Source: CAVRZJ01 sp964594125 (lineage in GTDB: Bacteria > Acidobacteriota > Thermoanaerobaculia > Thermoanaerobaculales > Thermoanaerobaculaceae). Taken from it: a stretch of 64,000 nt of DNA. This document shows positions 41,448-49,331 of this stretch, piece by piece (position 1 is the first letter of the stretch; every line of letters begins with the position of its first letter). The stretch spans positions 124,001-188,000 of the forward strand of contig CAZQLL010000001.1 of assembly GCA_964594125.1 (NCBI GenBank), written 5' to 3'. A model generated the notes under the pieces. That model did no database searches, was not told where the DNA came from, and worked only from the letters and a program-made list of their open reading frames with translations. Position numbers and translations under genes: made by a program.

Positions 41448-41572
41448 TCTACAGGGGCGGGCTGCTGCCCGCCATTTGTCCGCGACTCGACGTCGCGGGC
41501 TTCGCCCCGCCCGCCGCCGTGCGTGCGGCACGGCGCATGGGAGCCTGTGTTTCCTTCACGAGCTCTCACCCG
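41448..41572. repeat. MITE-like palindromic element, copy 2
   Basis: Shares GGGGCGGGCTGCTGCCCGCC (41453-41472), GACGTCGCGGGCTTCGCCCC and the end TTCACGAGCTCTCA with the copy at 38008-38165, about 65-70% identical by eye. It starts two bases before the methyltransferase ATG and ends within the last codons of the GT2 gene, so that its end supplies part of the intergenic sequence. Confidence 0.65.
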
Positions 41573-42564
41573 ATCAACCTTCTGATCTCCCGCGCAGAGG
41601 CGCGGGTCCGCGCCGCGATCGCCGCCCGCCGCGCCAGGGCCCGCGGCAGCAGCGCGACCAGGCGCGGGAACGCGGCAAGAGAGCTGCGCTCGCGCAGCAC
41701 GAGATAGGCAAGGATCGCCGCCTCGTACGAGGCGATCCACGGCAGGTGGAGCAGGAAGTTCACCGCGCTCTCGTTCTTCGCGATGGTCAGGTAGCGGTTC
41801 TTCACCGCGTGCACGCGCAGCGACGGCTCCGCAGCGGTGCGCCGGCCGGGGCGGAACGCCCGCGCGTGCCAGCCGACCGCGCTCGGCACGTACAGGCAGC
41901 GCCACCCCAGGCGCTGCGCCCGCCAGGAGACGTCGACGTCCTCCTTGTGCATGAAGAAGTCCGGGTCGAAGAAGTCGCCGTCCACGGAGACGTCCTCGAT
42001 CATCGAACGCCGGTACAGCGGCGCGGCGCCGCAGGCGCCGAACACGTACGCCGGTCGGTCGAACTGGCCGCGGTCCGGTTGCCCGTGGCCGCGCAGGTAC
42101 TGGCGGCGGGCGCGGGTCATCCCCATGCCGGCGCCGTCGAGGAGCGGCCCGGCTGGCCCCGGGCCGGCGCCGTTGGGCCCGTGCAGAAGCAGCTTGCCGC
42201 AGCAGATACTGACGCGGGGATCGTCCCGCATGGCGGCGACGAGCCGGGCGACGAACTCGGGCGCGAGCCGCACGTCGGGGTTGAGCAGCAGTGCCATCTC
42301 CCCACGCGCCGAGCGCAGCGCCGCGTTGTGGGCGGCGCCGAACCCGACGTTGCTCGGGTTGCGCACCAGACGCGCTTCCGGACACCCGCGCGCCGCAATC
42401 GCGAGCGAGTCGTCCACCGAGGCGTTGTCGGTGACGATGACCTCAAGCGGCGGGTGGGTCTGGGCGGCGAGCGCGGCGAGGCAGGCTTCGAGCTGGGCAG
42501 CGCTGTTATGGGTCACGATCGAGACCGTGACCAGCGGCGCCGCCGGATACCGTGACGCGCTCAC
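41566..42564 (-). CDS. Glycosyltransferase family 2 (rhamnosyltransferase-like)
   Basis: A 332-residue GT2 enzyme, GTG 42564 overlapping the MurJ-like stop (GTGA). GT-A motifs: VTVSIVTHNSAAQLEACLAA, VIVTDNASVDDSLAIA, NPSNVGFGAAHNAALRSA, ALLLNPDVRLAPEF (the DxD equivalent as NPD) and DPDFFMHKEDVDVSWRAQRL (the ED catalytic-base motif). This is the WcaA/RfbN-like subgroup that often adds rhamnose or galactofuranose. It acts on the cytoplasmic face. The C-terminus (about 270-332) has amphipathic basic helices for membrane contact. Substrate is inference from the subgroup only. Confidence 0.92.
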   Translation of the reverse strand: MSASRYPAAPLVTVSIVTHNSAAQLEACLAALAAQTHPPLEVIVTDNASVDDSLAIAARGCPEARLVRNPSNVGFGAAHNAALRSARGEMALLLNPDVRLAPEFVARLVAAMRDDPRVSICCGKLLLHGPNGAGPGPAGPLLDGAGMGMTRARRQYLRGHGQPDRGQFDRPAYVFGACGAAPLYRRSMIEDVSVDGDFFDPDFFMHKEDVDVSWRAQRLGWRCLYVPSAVGWHARAFRPGRRTAAEPSLRVHAVKNRYLTIAKNESAVNFLLHLPWIASYEAAILAYLVLRERSSLAAFPRLVALLPRALARRAAIAARTRASAREIRRLIG

Positions 42565-44129
42565 GGCGCCACCTCTTCGCGCCCCGACCGCCGCCGCAGT
42601 CGGGACAGCCCCTCGCCGGCCGCCGCCGGCACCGAGCGGTCGCCTGCTGCGATCAGCAGCGCGAGGTACGCCGCCATTCCCGCGGCGCAGCACGCCGCGA
42701 GGCGGAGCAGCGGCGGGGCGCTCCCCGGCGGCAGGAGGCGCGGCATCAGCCACGCCTCGGCCGCCAGCAGCCCGAGCGCGCCGACGGCGATCCGCAGCGG
42801 CAGTGGCGACCCGCGACCGGGCAGCAGCGCCGGCCAGGCGCGCCGGAGGTAGGCATAGACGGCGGTGGACTGCGCGGACGCAACCACGAGGTACGCCGCG
42901 GCGATGCCGGCGACGCCGACCGACCGTGCGAGCGCGACGTCGAGCGCCGCCGTCAGCGCCAGGCCGGCCGCGCCCGCCGCCGCCAGCACCCAGCCGCGGC
43001 CGAGTGCGAACAGCAGGCTCTGCAGCAGGTAGCCGGCGGCGGCGGGCGCGAGCGCCGCCGCGTACCAGCCGCACACCGATGCGACCCGCGCAGTCGCCTC
43101 GCGGTCGAACGCGCCGCGCTCGAACAGGATCTGCACGATCTCGTGCCGGTAGATCGCGACCGTCGCCGCAATCGGCACCACCGTGACCGCCAGCCAGTGC
43201 GCAGCCGAGGCGAGCGCGTCGCGGACTCCCGGCCAGTCGCCCGCCGCCGCGCGCGCGGAGAACAGCGGCAGCGCCGCCAGGCCGATCGCCATCGGCGCGG
43301 TCCGCAGCAGCACCTCGAGCAGCTTGCTGCCGTAGCCCAGCGCGCTGATCGCGCCGGGGCCGAGCCCCGACGCCACCAGCCGATCGACCACCGGCCCGAG
43401 CTGCGCGAGCGCCGCCACCGCCAGCACCGGGAGCAGCAGCTCGGCGGCGGCGGACCCACTGCCGGTCGTGACCGCGGAGGTGGAAGCGGGCACGAGTCGG
43501 GCGCCGCGCAGCGCGCCGGAAACGGCGAGGAACATCACTACCGAGCCCGCCGTCCACGCCGCGGCGAGCCCCGGCAACCCGAGCGCCGGCAGCAGCACCA
43601 CGACCCCGAGCAGCATCACCGCGTGGTTGAGCGAGGGCGCGAGCTGTGCCCGCAGGAACCGCTCGCGCGCGTACTCGACGCCCGAGAGCGCCGCCCGCAG
43701 GACATCGAAGAAGCAGCCGGCGGCCATGATCCGCAGCAGGGTGGCGGCGGCCGCGGATGCCGGCGGGTCGAGGCCGGGAGCGAGGGCGCGCACCACCCAC
43801 GGCGCCCCCGCCAGCAGCGCCAGCGCGATGCCGAGGCCCAGCGCGCCGGCGGCGCGCACGACGCCGCCGACGCGCAGCGCCCACGCCTCGCCGCCGGCCG
43901 CGTCGTCGCGCTTGAGCAGCGGCACCAGGAACGCGGTGAAAACGGACACCGCCACGGCGGCGACGAGCACCGGGACCGTGGTCGCCACCACGAAGATGTC
44001 CATGCGTGCACCGACACCCAGCCCCGCCGCGAGCACGACCTGGACCGCGAACCCGAGCCCCAGGGTCAGAACGGAAAGCCACAGAATCAGGGCGCCTGGC
44101 GCCGCGCCGCCGTCAGGCTTCGCAGACAT
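42561..44129 (-). CDS. MurJ/MviN-like flippase
   Basis: A 522-residue membrane protein with about 14 helices, the number found in MurJ. Typical segments are ILWLSVLTLGLGFAVQVVLA, GARMDIFVVATTVPVLVAAV, AISALGYGSKLLEVLLRTAP and EIVQILFERGAFDREATARV (compare LFxRGAFxxxxT of MurJ). It belongs to the MviN branch that is common in exopolysaccharide loci, distinct from the essential lipid II flippase, and should translocate the undecaprenyl-linked repeat. TAGACT (44138-44143, minus) ends eight bases before the ATG, with no ribosome site: leaderless type. It heads a chain of four coupled genes down to 39138. Confidence 0.88.
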   Translation of the reverse strand: MSAKPDGGAAPGALILWLSVLTLGLGFAVQVVLAAGLGVGARMDIFVVATTVPVLVAAVAVSVFTAFLVPLLKRDDAAGGEAWALRVGGVVRAAGALGLGIALALLAGAPWVVRALAPGLDPPASAAAATLLRIMAAGCFFDVLRAALSGVEYARERFLRAQLAPSLNHAVMLLGVVVLLPALGLPGLAAAWTAGSVVMFLAVSGALRGARLVPASTSAVTTGSGSAAAELLLPVLAVAALAQLGPVVDRLVASGLGPGAISALGYGSKLLEVLLRTAPMAIGLAALPLFSARAAAGDWPGVRDALASAAHWLAVTVVPIAATVAIYRHEIVQILFERGAFDREATARVASVCGWYAAALAPAAAGYLLQSLLFALGRGWVLAAAGAAGLALTAALDVALARSVGVAGIAAAYLVVASAQSTAVYAYLRRAWPALLPGRGSPLPLRIAVGALGLLAAEAWLMPRLLPPGSAPPLLRLAACCAAGMAAYLALLIAAGDRSVPAAAGEGLSRLRRRSGREEVAP

Positions 44130-44137
44130 TGCGCAGT

Positions 44138-44143
44138 AGTCTA
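44138..44143 (-). promoter_or_regulatory. -10 element TAGACT, leaderless type, for the MurJ-like gene
   Basis: TAGACT on the minus strand, eight bases before the ATG at 44129, in the 56-bp gap between divergent starts. Confidence 0.5.
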
Positions 44144-44172
44144 CCAGCCCGGCAGGCGCGTGGCCGCTGCGC

Positions 44173-44178
44173 TACTCT
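44173..44178 (+). promoter_or_regulatory. -10 element TACTCT, leaderless type, for the second Wzy-type gene
   Basis: TACTCT followed by seven bases and ATG 44186. With 44138-44143 it makes a compact divergent leaderless promoter. Confidence 0.45.
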
Positions 44179-44185
44179 TGACTCC

Positions 44186-45877
44186 ATGACTGGGCGCGCC
44201 GAGCCCGCCCGCGATGATTCCGGAACGATGGTGGCCGTCCTTGCCCTGGCGCCGCTGGTCGGCCTCGCGCTGCCGTTCCGGATCGGCCTGTGGGCGCAGG
44301 GGGGCGCGATCCTCGCGGCGCTCGCGCTTCGGATGGCGCCCCGGCTGGCGGGCGTTCCGGCGGCGCTCGCCGCGGCGCCCCTCCCCCTCCGGATCGGCCT
44401 CGGACTGTACACCGCCGCCGCGCTGTGGGGCGGCGCAGTCGGGCTCGTCGCCGGGCACCCGCTGCCCGTCGTGGTGGGCCAGATTGCATCGATGATGCTG
44501 TTTCCGGCCGGCTTCGCGGCGTTCGCGGCGGCACCGCGGCCGACGCCGCAGGCCCTGGTCGGCGGCCTCGCGGCCGCGCTCGGCGTCGCCCTCGCCCTGC
44601 ACCTGGCCGTCTGGCTCGGTCTCAGCGGCCTGGCGGCGCCGCCTGGCGAGGCCGTGCGCCTCGTCTTCCGGAACGACATCGGGTACGGCGGCCTCGCCGT
44701 CGTCGTCGCCGGGCTCGCGCTCGCCTGGCTGTCCGGCGGCGGCGGCGCCCCGGCGATGGCGTCGCTGGCCGCCGCGGCGGTGGTCGTGGTCGGCGCGATG
44801 TCGCGCGGCGGCTGGGCCGCCGCGGCGGTCGGAACGTCCATGGTGCTCGCGCTGACAGGGCGTGATGGGCGGCGCTCGCGGCTCACGCTGATCGCGCTCG
44901 CGGCCTGCGCGCTCGCAACGGCGGCGGCCGTGCTCGCCCTCGGCGCCCGCGCAGGCGAGACGATCGCCGTCGTCACCGGCTACCGCGTGGTACAGCCGGC
45001 CCAGGCCGTCGCCGGCCCCGCAGCCGCGGCGACGGTGTCTCCGCAGAGCGGCCCGCTGGTGCTGCTGTGCCCGCTGCCGGCCGGCTCGCGCGGCCTCGAG
45101 GTCGCTGCCTCCGTGGCAGGCGACGCCAGCATCGAGGCGTCGCTGCTCGTGACGCCGCTGGCCGGCGACGCCGCCGGCAGCGACATCGTCATCCGGTTCT
45201 CCGGCGGTGCCGGCGAGCGCTGGGGCCACCTCCTGCGCCTGCCAGAGGGGACCACCGGCGTGCGGTTGACCGTGCACTGCGATCGCGGGACGTTACGCGT
45301 CGAGGAGCTGACCCTGCGACCGCTGCAGGGCAGCGCCGCGACCTGGCAGCGCGCGGTGTACCGGCGCGTCGTGTCGCTCGCGACGGCAGCCGCCGCGCCG
45401 CAGGCGGACGGAACGCTCGACTACCGCATGCACGAGTGGCACGCGGTACGGGCGGCTTGGTCGAGCGCCGGAGCCGGCCGCCTGCTTGCCGGCCACGGGC
45501 TCGGAGCGCAGTTCGACTTCCCGAACTCCTCGTGGGACGCCGACGGCCAGCGGGTCCAGCTTCCGACCGCGAGCTACATCCACAACTGGTACGTCTTCCT
45601 CGGCTTCAAGCTGGGCCTCGCCGGCGTCGCGGCGCTGGCCGGGGTGCTGGCGATCGCCGGCTGGAGCTGGTCGCGCGCTCTCGCCCTCCGCGGCGACCCG
45701 GCGCGCGGGTGGCCCGCCGCGGCCGCGGCGGCCGTGTGGGTCGGCCTGCTGGTCTGGAGTGTCTCCTCCCCCTGCATCCTCGACTTCCGGCTCGCCCCGA
45801 TCCTCGGAGCGCTGGTCGCGATGACGTGTGCCGATGCGGGTCCGCCGGAGGCGCTGGCCGCCGGCGCGGAGGCGTAG
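44186..45877 (+). CDS. O-antigen ligase/polymerase-type membrane protein with inserted beta-rich domain (paralogue 2)
   Basis: A 563-residue protein with the same plan as 11410-13179: about nine N-terminal helices, a soluble beta-rich insert (about residues 275-395, e.g. GPLVLLCPLPAGSRGLEVAA and GVRLTVHCDRGTLRVEELTL), then LLAGHGLGAQFDFPN and SYIHNWYVFLGFKLGLAGVA with the conserved His of the ligase family, followed by three helices and a PCILDFRLAPILGALVA end. Both paralogues end with the xPCxILDFRxAPxxG pattern. It likely works on lipid-linked repeats in the periplasm. Whether it is the polymerase (Wzy) or a ligase cannot be told. Confidence 0.82.
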   Translation: MTGRAEPARDDSGTMVAVLALAPLVGLALPFRIGLWAQGGAILAALALRMAPRLAGVPAALAAAPLPLRIGLGLYTAAALWGGAVGLVAGHPLPVVVGQIASMMLFPAGFAAFAAAPRPTPQALVGGLAAALGVALALHLAVWLGLSGLAAPPGEAVRLVFRNDIGYGGLAVVVAGLALAWLSGGGGAPAMASLAAAAVVVVGAMSRGGWAAAAVGTSMVLALTGRDGRRSRLTLIALAACALATAAAVLALGARAGETIAVVTGYRVVQPAQAVAGPAAAATVSPQSGPLVLLCPLPAGSRGLEVAASVAGDASIEASLLVTPLAGDAAGSDIVIRFSGGAGERWGHLLRLPEGTTGVRLTVHCDRGTLRVEELTLRPLQGSAATWQRAVYRRVVSLATAAAAPQADGTLDYRMHEWHAVRAAWSSAGAGRLLAGHGLGAQFDFPNSSWDADGQRVQLPTASYIHNWYVFLGFKLGLAGVAALAGVLAIAGWSWSRALALRGDPARGWPAAAAAAVWVGLLVWSVSSPCILDFRLAPILGALVAMTCADAGPPEALAAGAEA

Positions 45878-45906
45878 AGGCGCCGGATTGCCTTGAGAAT
45901 CCCCCG

Positions 45907-45988
45907 TGTTCGAAAGCATGGGCGTCCTCGCCCGCGCGGGCGGAGTCCGGGCCGGCGAGGGCGCCGGCCCTCCCGGGGGTTTCCTGTC
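45907..45988 (-). repeat. GC-rich palindromic repeat, family 1, copy 4 (inverted)
   Basis: Reads in the opposite sense to the first three copies: GGGCGTCCTCGCCCGCGCGG ... CCGGCGAGGGCGCCGGCCCT, followed at 46000-46030 by a GGCTCAGGATGAC repeat. It fills the gap between the Wzy-type gene and the convergent transferase gene. Confidence 0.75.
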
Positions 45989-46105
45989 TCGTCCGATCGC
46001 TGCGCCGCGGCGTGGGGGGCTCAGGATGACACTCTTTTCAACGGCATCGCGGCCATCCAGCGAGCCGCCGCCCGAGATCGGGCGCAACGCCGCTCACGAT
46101 GACGG

Positions 46106-46894
46106 TCAGCGCGGGCGCGGCGGTCCGGACACGGTCTGCCACAGCGCCAGCGCGGCGAACCGCGGGTAGCGGGCGTAGCGGCGCCACAGGCGGCGCGGCT
46201 CGAGGGCGAGGCGGAACAGCCACTCGAGCCCGGAGCGCCGCACCCAGCGCGGCGCCTGCCGGACACGGCCCGAGAGCAGGTCGAACGCCGCGCCGACGCC
46301 GATGAGCACCGGCGCCCGCAGCGCGCCGCGGTGCGCGGCCATCCAGCGTTCCTGCTTCGGCGAGCCGAGGCCGACCCAGACGATGTCGGGCCGGGCGTCG
46401 TCGACGGCGCGGCAGAGCGCGGCATCCTCGGCGGGCGAGAGCGGACGGAACGGTGGCGCCAGCGTACCGGCGACGGCGAGCCCGGGGAAGTCGCGCGCCA
46501 GGCGCGCTGCCAGCACCTCGGCGACGCCGTCCCCGCCGCCGAGGAAGAAGTGCCGCCAGCCGGTCGCGAGCGAGCGCCGGCAGGCGGCGAGGACGAGGTC
46601 CGGGCCGTACACCCGCTCGGTGCGGCGGTAGCCGCGGGCGCGCAGCAGCCAGACGATCGACATCCCGTCGGGGGTGGCGAGCCCGCTCGCATTGACGGCG
46701 TCGCGCAGTGCCGGGTCGTCGCGGCAATCCATGACGGTGTGCGCGGGGACGACGCAGACGTACTGCCGCTCGCCGGTGGCGATCCAGCGCTCGAGGTGTG
46801 CCAGCGCGTCGTCCATGCCGATCGCGCTGACGCGCACGCCGAGCACGTCGACGCGCGGGGGGCCGGCGGCGCCTGCGGCGGCCGCGCCGTTCAT
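46106..46894 (-). CDS. WecG/TagA/CpsF family glycosyltransferase (GT26)
   Basis: A 262-residue GT26 enzyme from ATG 46894. Family motifs: VDVLGVRVSAIGMDDALAHL at the start, ATPDGMSIVWLLRARGYRR (TPDGxxxVW), ACRRSLATGWRHFFLGGGDG (FLLG-G), DIVWVGLGSPKQERWMAAHR (G-SPKQE, the active-site region) and PVLIGVGAAFDLLSGRVRQA. The family transfers N-acetylmannosamine(uronic acid) or glucose to lipid-linked sugars. It is the last gene of the NusG-led operon. A UDP-ManNAcA-type donor would fit with the dehydrogenase at 29816, but this is inference. Confidence 0.92.
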   Translation of the reverse strand: MNGAAAAGAAGPPRVDVLGVRVSAIGMDDALAHLERWIATGERQYVCVVPAHTVMDCRDDPALRDAVNASGLATPDGMSIVWLLRARGYRRTERVYGPDLVLAACRRSLATGWRHFFLGGGDGVAEVLAARLARDFPGLAVAGTLAPPFRPLSPAEDAALCRAVDDARPDIVWVGLGSPKQERWMAAHRGALRAPVLIGVGAAFDLLSGRVRQAPRWVRRSGLEWLFRLALEPRRLWRRYARYPRFAALALWQTVSGPPRPR

Positions 46895-46919
46895 GCCGCC
46901 TTTCCCGCTGGCGCCGCCG

Positions 46920-47708
46920 TCATCCCGCGCCCTGCAGGCGGGAAGCGAGCGTCGCTGAAACCTCTCCCGCGAGCCCCGGCGCACAGGCGATGAGGCCTGG
47001 GAGCAGCGGCGCCGGCCGGTTGAACAGCGGCTCGCCGCCGGCGAGCGCGCGCACGTGACAGCCGGCGGCGCGCGCCAGCGCGACGCCGGCGGCGACGTCC
47101 CACTCGTGCTTCGGCACCAGCGTCCAGGTGGCGTCCGCCAGCCCGGCCGCGACGCACGCCAGCTTGTACGCCACGGAACCGGTGGGGACGACGGCGAACG
47201 GCGCGCCGGCGAAGCGCTCCCACTGCCCCCGCCCGACCTCGCTGCGGCTCGCCAGCACCCGCGCGCCGGCGAGCGCCGCCGCGGCGCTCGGCCTCACCGG
47301 CCGCCCGTCGAGCGTGACGCCGGGCCCGGCGGCGCCGAGGAAGCGCTGCCCGGTGGCGGGGTTGAGGATGCCGCCGGCGACCGCCTCGCCGTTCTCGACG
47401 AGGCCGATCGAGACGCACCACTCCGGGATGCCGGCGACGAACTCGCGGGTGCCGTCGAGCGGGTCCACGACCCACACCCGCGCACACTCGAGGCGCGCCG
47501 GGTCGTCGGCGGTCTCCTCCGAGAGCCACCCCTCGCCGGCGGACGGCAGGCGCTCGCGCAGCAGCGCGTCGAGCGCGCGGTCGGTGGCGGTGACCGGGTC
47601 GTCGTCCTCCTTGTACTCGACCGCGCCGGCGTCGAGGCCGTGCGCGCCCAGCCACGCCGCGGCGGCGTCGAGCGCCGCAGCGATGCGGTCGAGGTCGTCA
47701 GATCGCAC
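46920..47708 (-). CDS. cysQ: 3'(2'),5'-bisphosphate nucleotidase (CysQ, inositol-phosphatase family)
   Basis: A 262-residue Li-sensitive phosphatase family protein, GTG 47708 overlapping the upstream stop by 11 bases. Metal-site motifs: GEGWLSEETADDP (SEE), VWVVDPLDGTREFVAGIPEW (DPLDGTxxF, the catalytic core) and KHEWDVAAGVALARAAG (WD-xAAG). CysQ hydrolyses the PAP left over after sulfate transfer from PAPS, or degrades excess PAPS. Coupling to an APS kinase gene makes this role likely here. The family also includes inositol monophosphatases, but TREFVAGIPEW is the CysQ form. Confidence 0.9.
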   Translation of the reverse strand: MRSDDLDRIAAALDAAAAWLGAHGLDAGAVEYKEDDDPVTATDRALDALLRERLPSAGEGWLSEETADDPARLECARVWVVDPLDGTREFVAGIPEWCVSIGLVENGEAVAGGILNPATGQRFLGAAGPGVTLDGRPVRPSAAAALAGARVLASRSEVGRGQWERFAGAPFAVVPTGSVAYKLACVAAGLADATWTLVPKHEWDVAAGVALARAAGCHVRALAGGEPLFNRPAPLLPGLIACAPGLAGEVSATLASRLQGAG

Positions 47709-49311
47709 CGATGTACCCCGTCTTCTCGAGGTAAAGAAGCAGCTCCTGCGCCGCCTCCTCTGGCGCCAGATCGGCGGTGTCGAGCACCACATCGGCGTCC
47801 GCGGGCGCCTCGTAGGGGTCGGAAACGCCGGTGAACTGCGGGATGATGCCGGCGCGCGCCTTGGCGTACAGCCCCTTGCGGTCGCGCTGCTCGCACACCG
47901 CGATCGCGGTCGACACGTACACCAGCACGAAGCCGCCGACCCGCTCGACCATCGCGCGCACTTGCTTGCGCACGCTGTCGTACGGCGCGATCGGGGCGCA
48001 GATCGCGATCCCGCCGTTCTTGGTGATCTCCGAGGCCACGAAGCCGATGCGCCGGATGTTGATGTCGCGGTGTTCTTTCGAGAAGCCGAGCTCGGAGGAG
48101 AGGTGCTTGCGGACGATGTCGCCGTCGAGCAGCGTGACCGGCCGGCCGCCCATCTCGAGCAGCTTGGTGAGCAGCACGGCCGCGATCGTCGACTTGCCGG
48201 CGCCCGAGAGCCCGGTGAAGAACACCGTGAACCCCTGGCGGTGGCGCGGCGGGTGCGCGCGGCGAAGCTCCTCGAGCACCTCCGGGAAGGTGAACCACGC
48301 CGGAATCTCCCGGCCCGCGGCGAGACGATCTCGCACCTCGCGGTCGCTCAAGTGCAACGGCCTGGCGCCGGCCGGCACCTGCGACTGCGGGACGAACCCG
48401 CCCTCCTCCTCGAGGTACGCCATCACCTCCGTGCTCATCACGTGTACGCCGATCTCCGCGGCCGTCGGGGCGGGGATGCGGCTCTCGAGGAGGGCGTCGC
48501 GGGACGGCTCGACGAGAAGGTGGGTGCAGCCGTAATTGCGGGCGATCACCGCGCGCAGGAGGAGGTCACGCTGCCCGCGCGGCCGGGCCGCGTACGGCAG
48601 CAGCGCGAGCTTCGCGCTGTCGTCGGGGTAGTGGTTCATCGTCTCCCGGCAGCAGCGCACGCGCGTGAAGTGGTCGACGTCGGCGCTCGACCCCTTGCCC
48701 GCCTCGACGTGGACGAGCAGGTTCGCCTCGTGGGATCGCGCCGCGGCGAACGTGGCCGCGTGCTCGGCGCGGTGAATCGGACGCACCGTCTGGTAGGCGA
48801 CCACCCGCCGCCACCCCCGCCGCGCCAGCTCGCGCCGCAGCTCGAGCGGGGTCAGCCGCAGCGCTGTGAAATCGTGGTGGACCGGGAGCTGCAGCGCCTC
48901 GACGGCGCCGCCCACGTGCCACACGTCGGCTGACGGGTCGGGTTGCCACACCTCGCTGACGGCGAGCGCCGCCAGCATCACGCCCTCGGCGTCGCGCAGC
49001 GCGAGCGTCGTGCCCGGGGAGAGGCGCGACGCCGCCGCGCCGGGCAGTGAAAGCACGACGGGCGACGGCCACGGCGTCCCGTCCGCCAGCCGCATGGAGG
49101 CCTCGACGGCCTCGATGTCGGCGCGCATCATGAATCCTGTCAGCGGCGAGTACGCTCCCGAGGCGAGCAGCTCAAGCTCGCAGAGCTGGTCGGGAGTCAG
49201 GTCCCACGACGGCCAGTCCTTCGACGCCGCCTGCAGCTCGGCGCGCCGCGACTCCGTGACGACGAGGTCGCGCAAGACGCCGCCATACGGGGGGATCAGG
49301 GTGCTCGGCAT
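47698..49311 (-). CDS. cysC: Sulfate adenylyltransferase-like/APS kinase fusion (sulfurylase half degenerate)
   Basis: A 537-residue protein. Residues 1-350 have the ATP-sulfurylase fold (LRDLVVTESRRAELQAA; SGAYSPLTGFM; DIDHFTR-like DVDHFTRVRC; NYGCTHLLV), but its active site is altered: QTRNPxHRAHE reads QTVRPIHRAEH, and the GRDHAG loop after NYGCTH reads VEPSRDALLES. Residues 360-537 are an intact APS kinase: FFTGLSGAGKSTIAAVL, LLDGDIVRKHLSSELGF, NIRRIGFVASEITKNGG, RDRKGLYAKARAGIIPQFTG and SDPYEAPADADVVLDTADL. So it should make PAPS from APS, while APS supply must come from elsewhere. Between NusG and CysQ genes, it suggests glycan sulfation. Confidence 0.9.
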   Translation of the reverse strand: MPSTLIPPYGGVLRDLVVTESRRAELQAASKDWPSWDLTPDQLCELELLASGAYSPLTGFMMRADIEAVEASMRLADGTPWPSPVVLSLPGAAASRLSPGTTLALRDAEGVMLAALAVSEVWQPDPSADVWHVGGAVEALQLPVHHDFTALRLTPLELRRELARRGWRRVVAYQTVRPIHRAEHAATFAAARSHEANLLVHVEAGKGSSADVDHFTRVRCCRETMNHYPDDSAKLALLPYAARPRGQRDLLLRAVIARNYGCTHLLVEPSRDALLESRIPAPTAAEIGVHVMSTEVMAYLEEEGGFVPQSQVPAGARPLHLSDREVRDRLAAGREIPAWFTFPEVLEELRRAHPPRHRQGFTVFFTGLSGAGKSTIAAVLLTKLLEMGGRPVTLLDGDIVRKHLSSELGFSKEHRDINIRRIGFVASEITKNGGIAICAPIAPYDSVRKQVRAMVERVGGFVLVYVSTAIAVCEQRDRKGLYAKARAGIIPQFTGVSDPYEAPADADVVLDTADLAPEEAAQELLLYLEKTGYIGAI

Positions 49312-49331
49312 CGCTGCTCCTCAGCTCGCGC

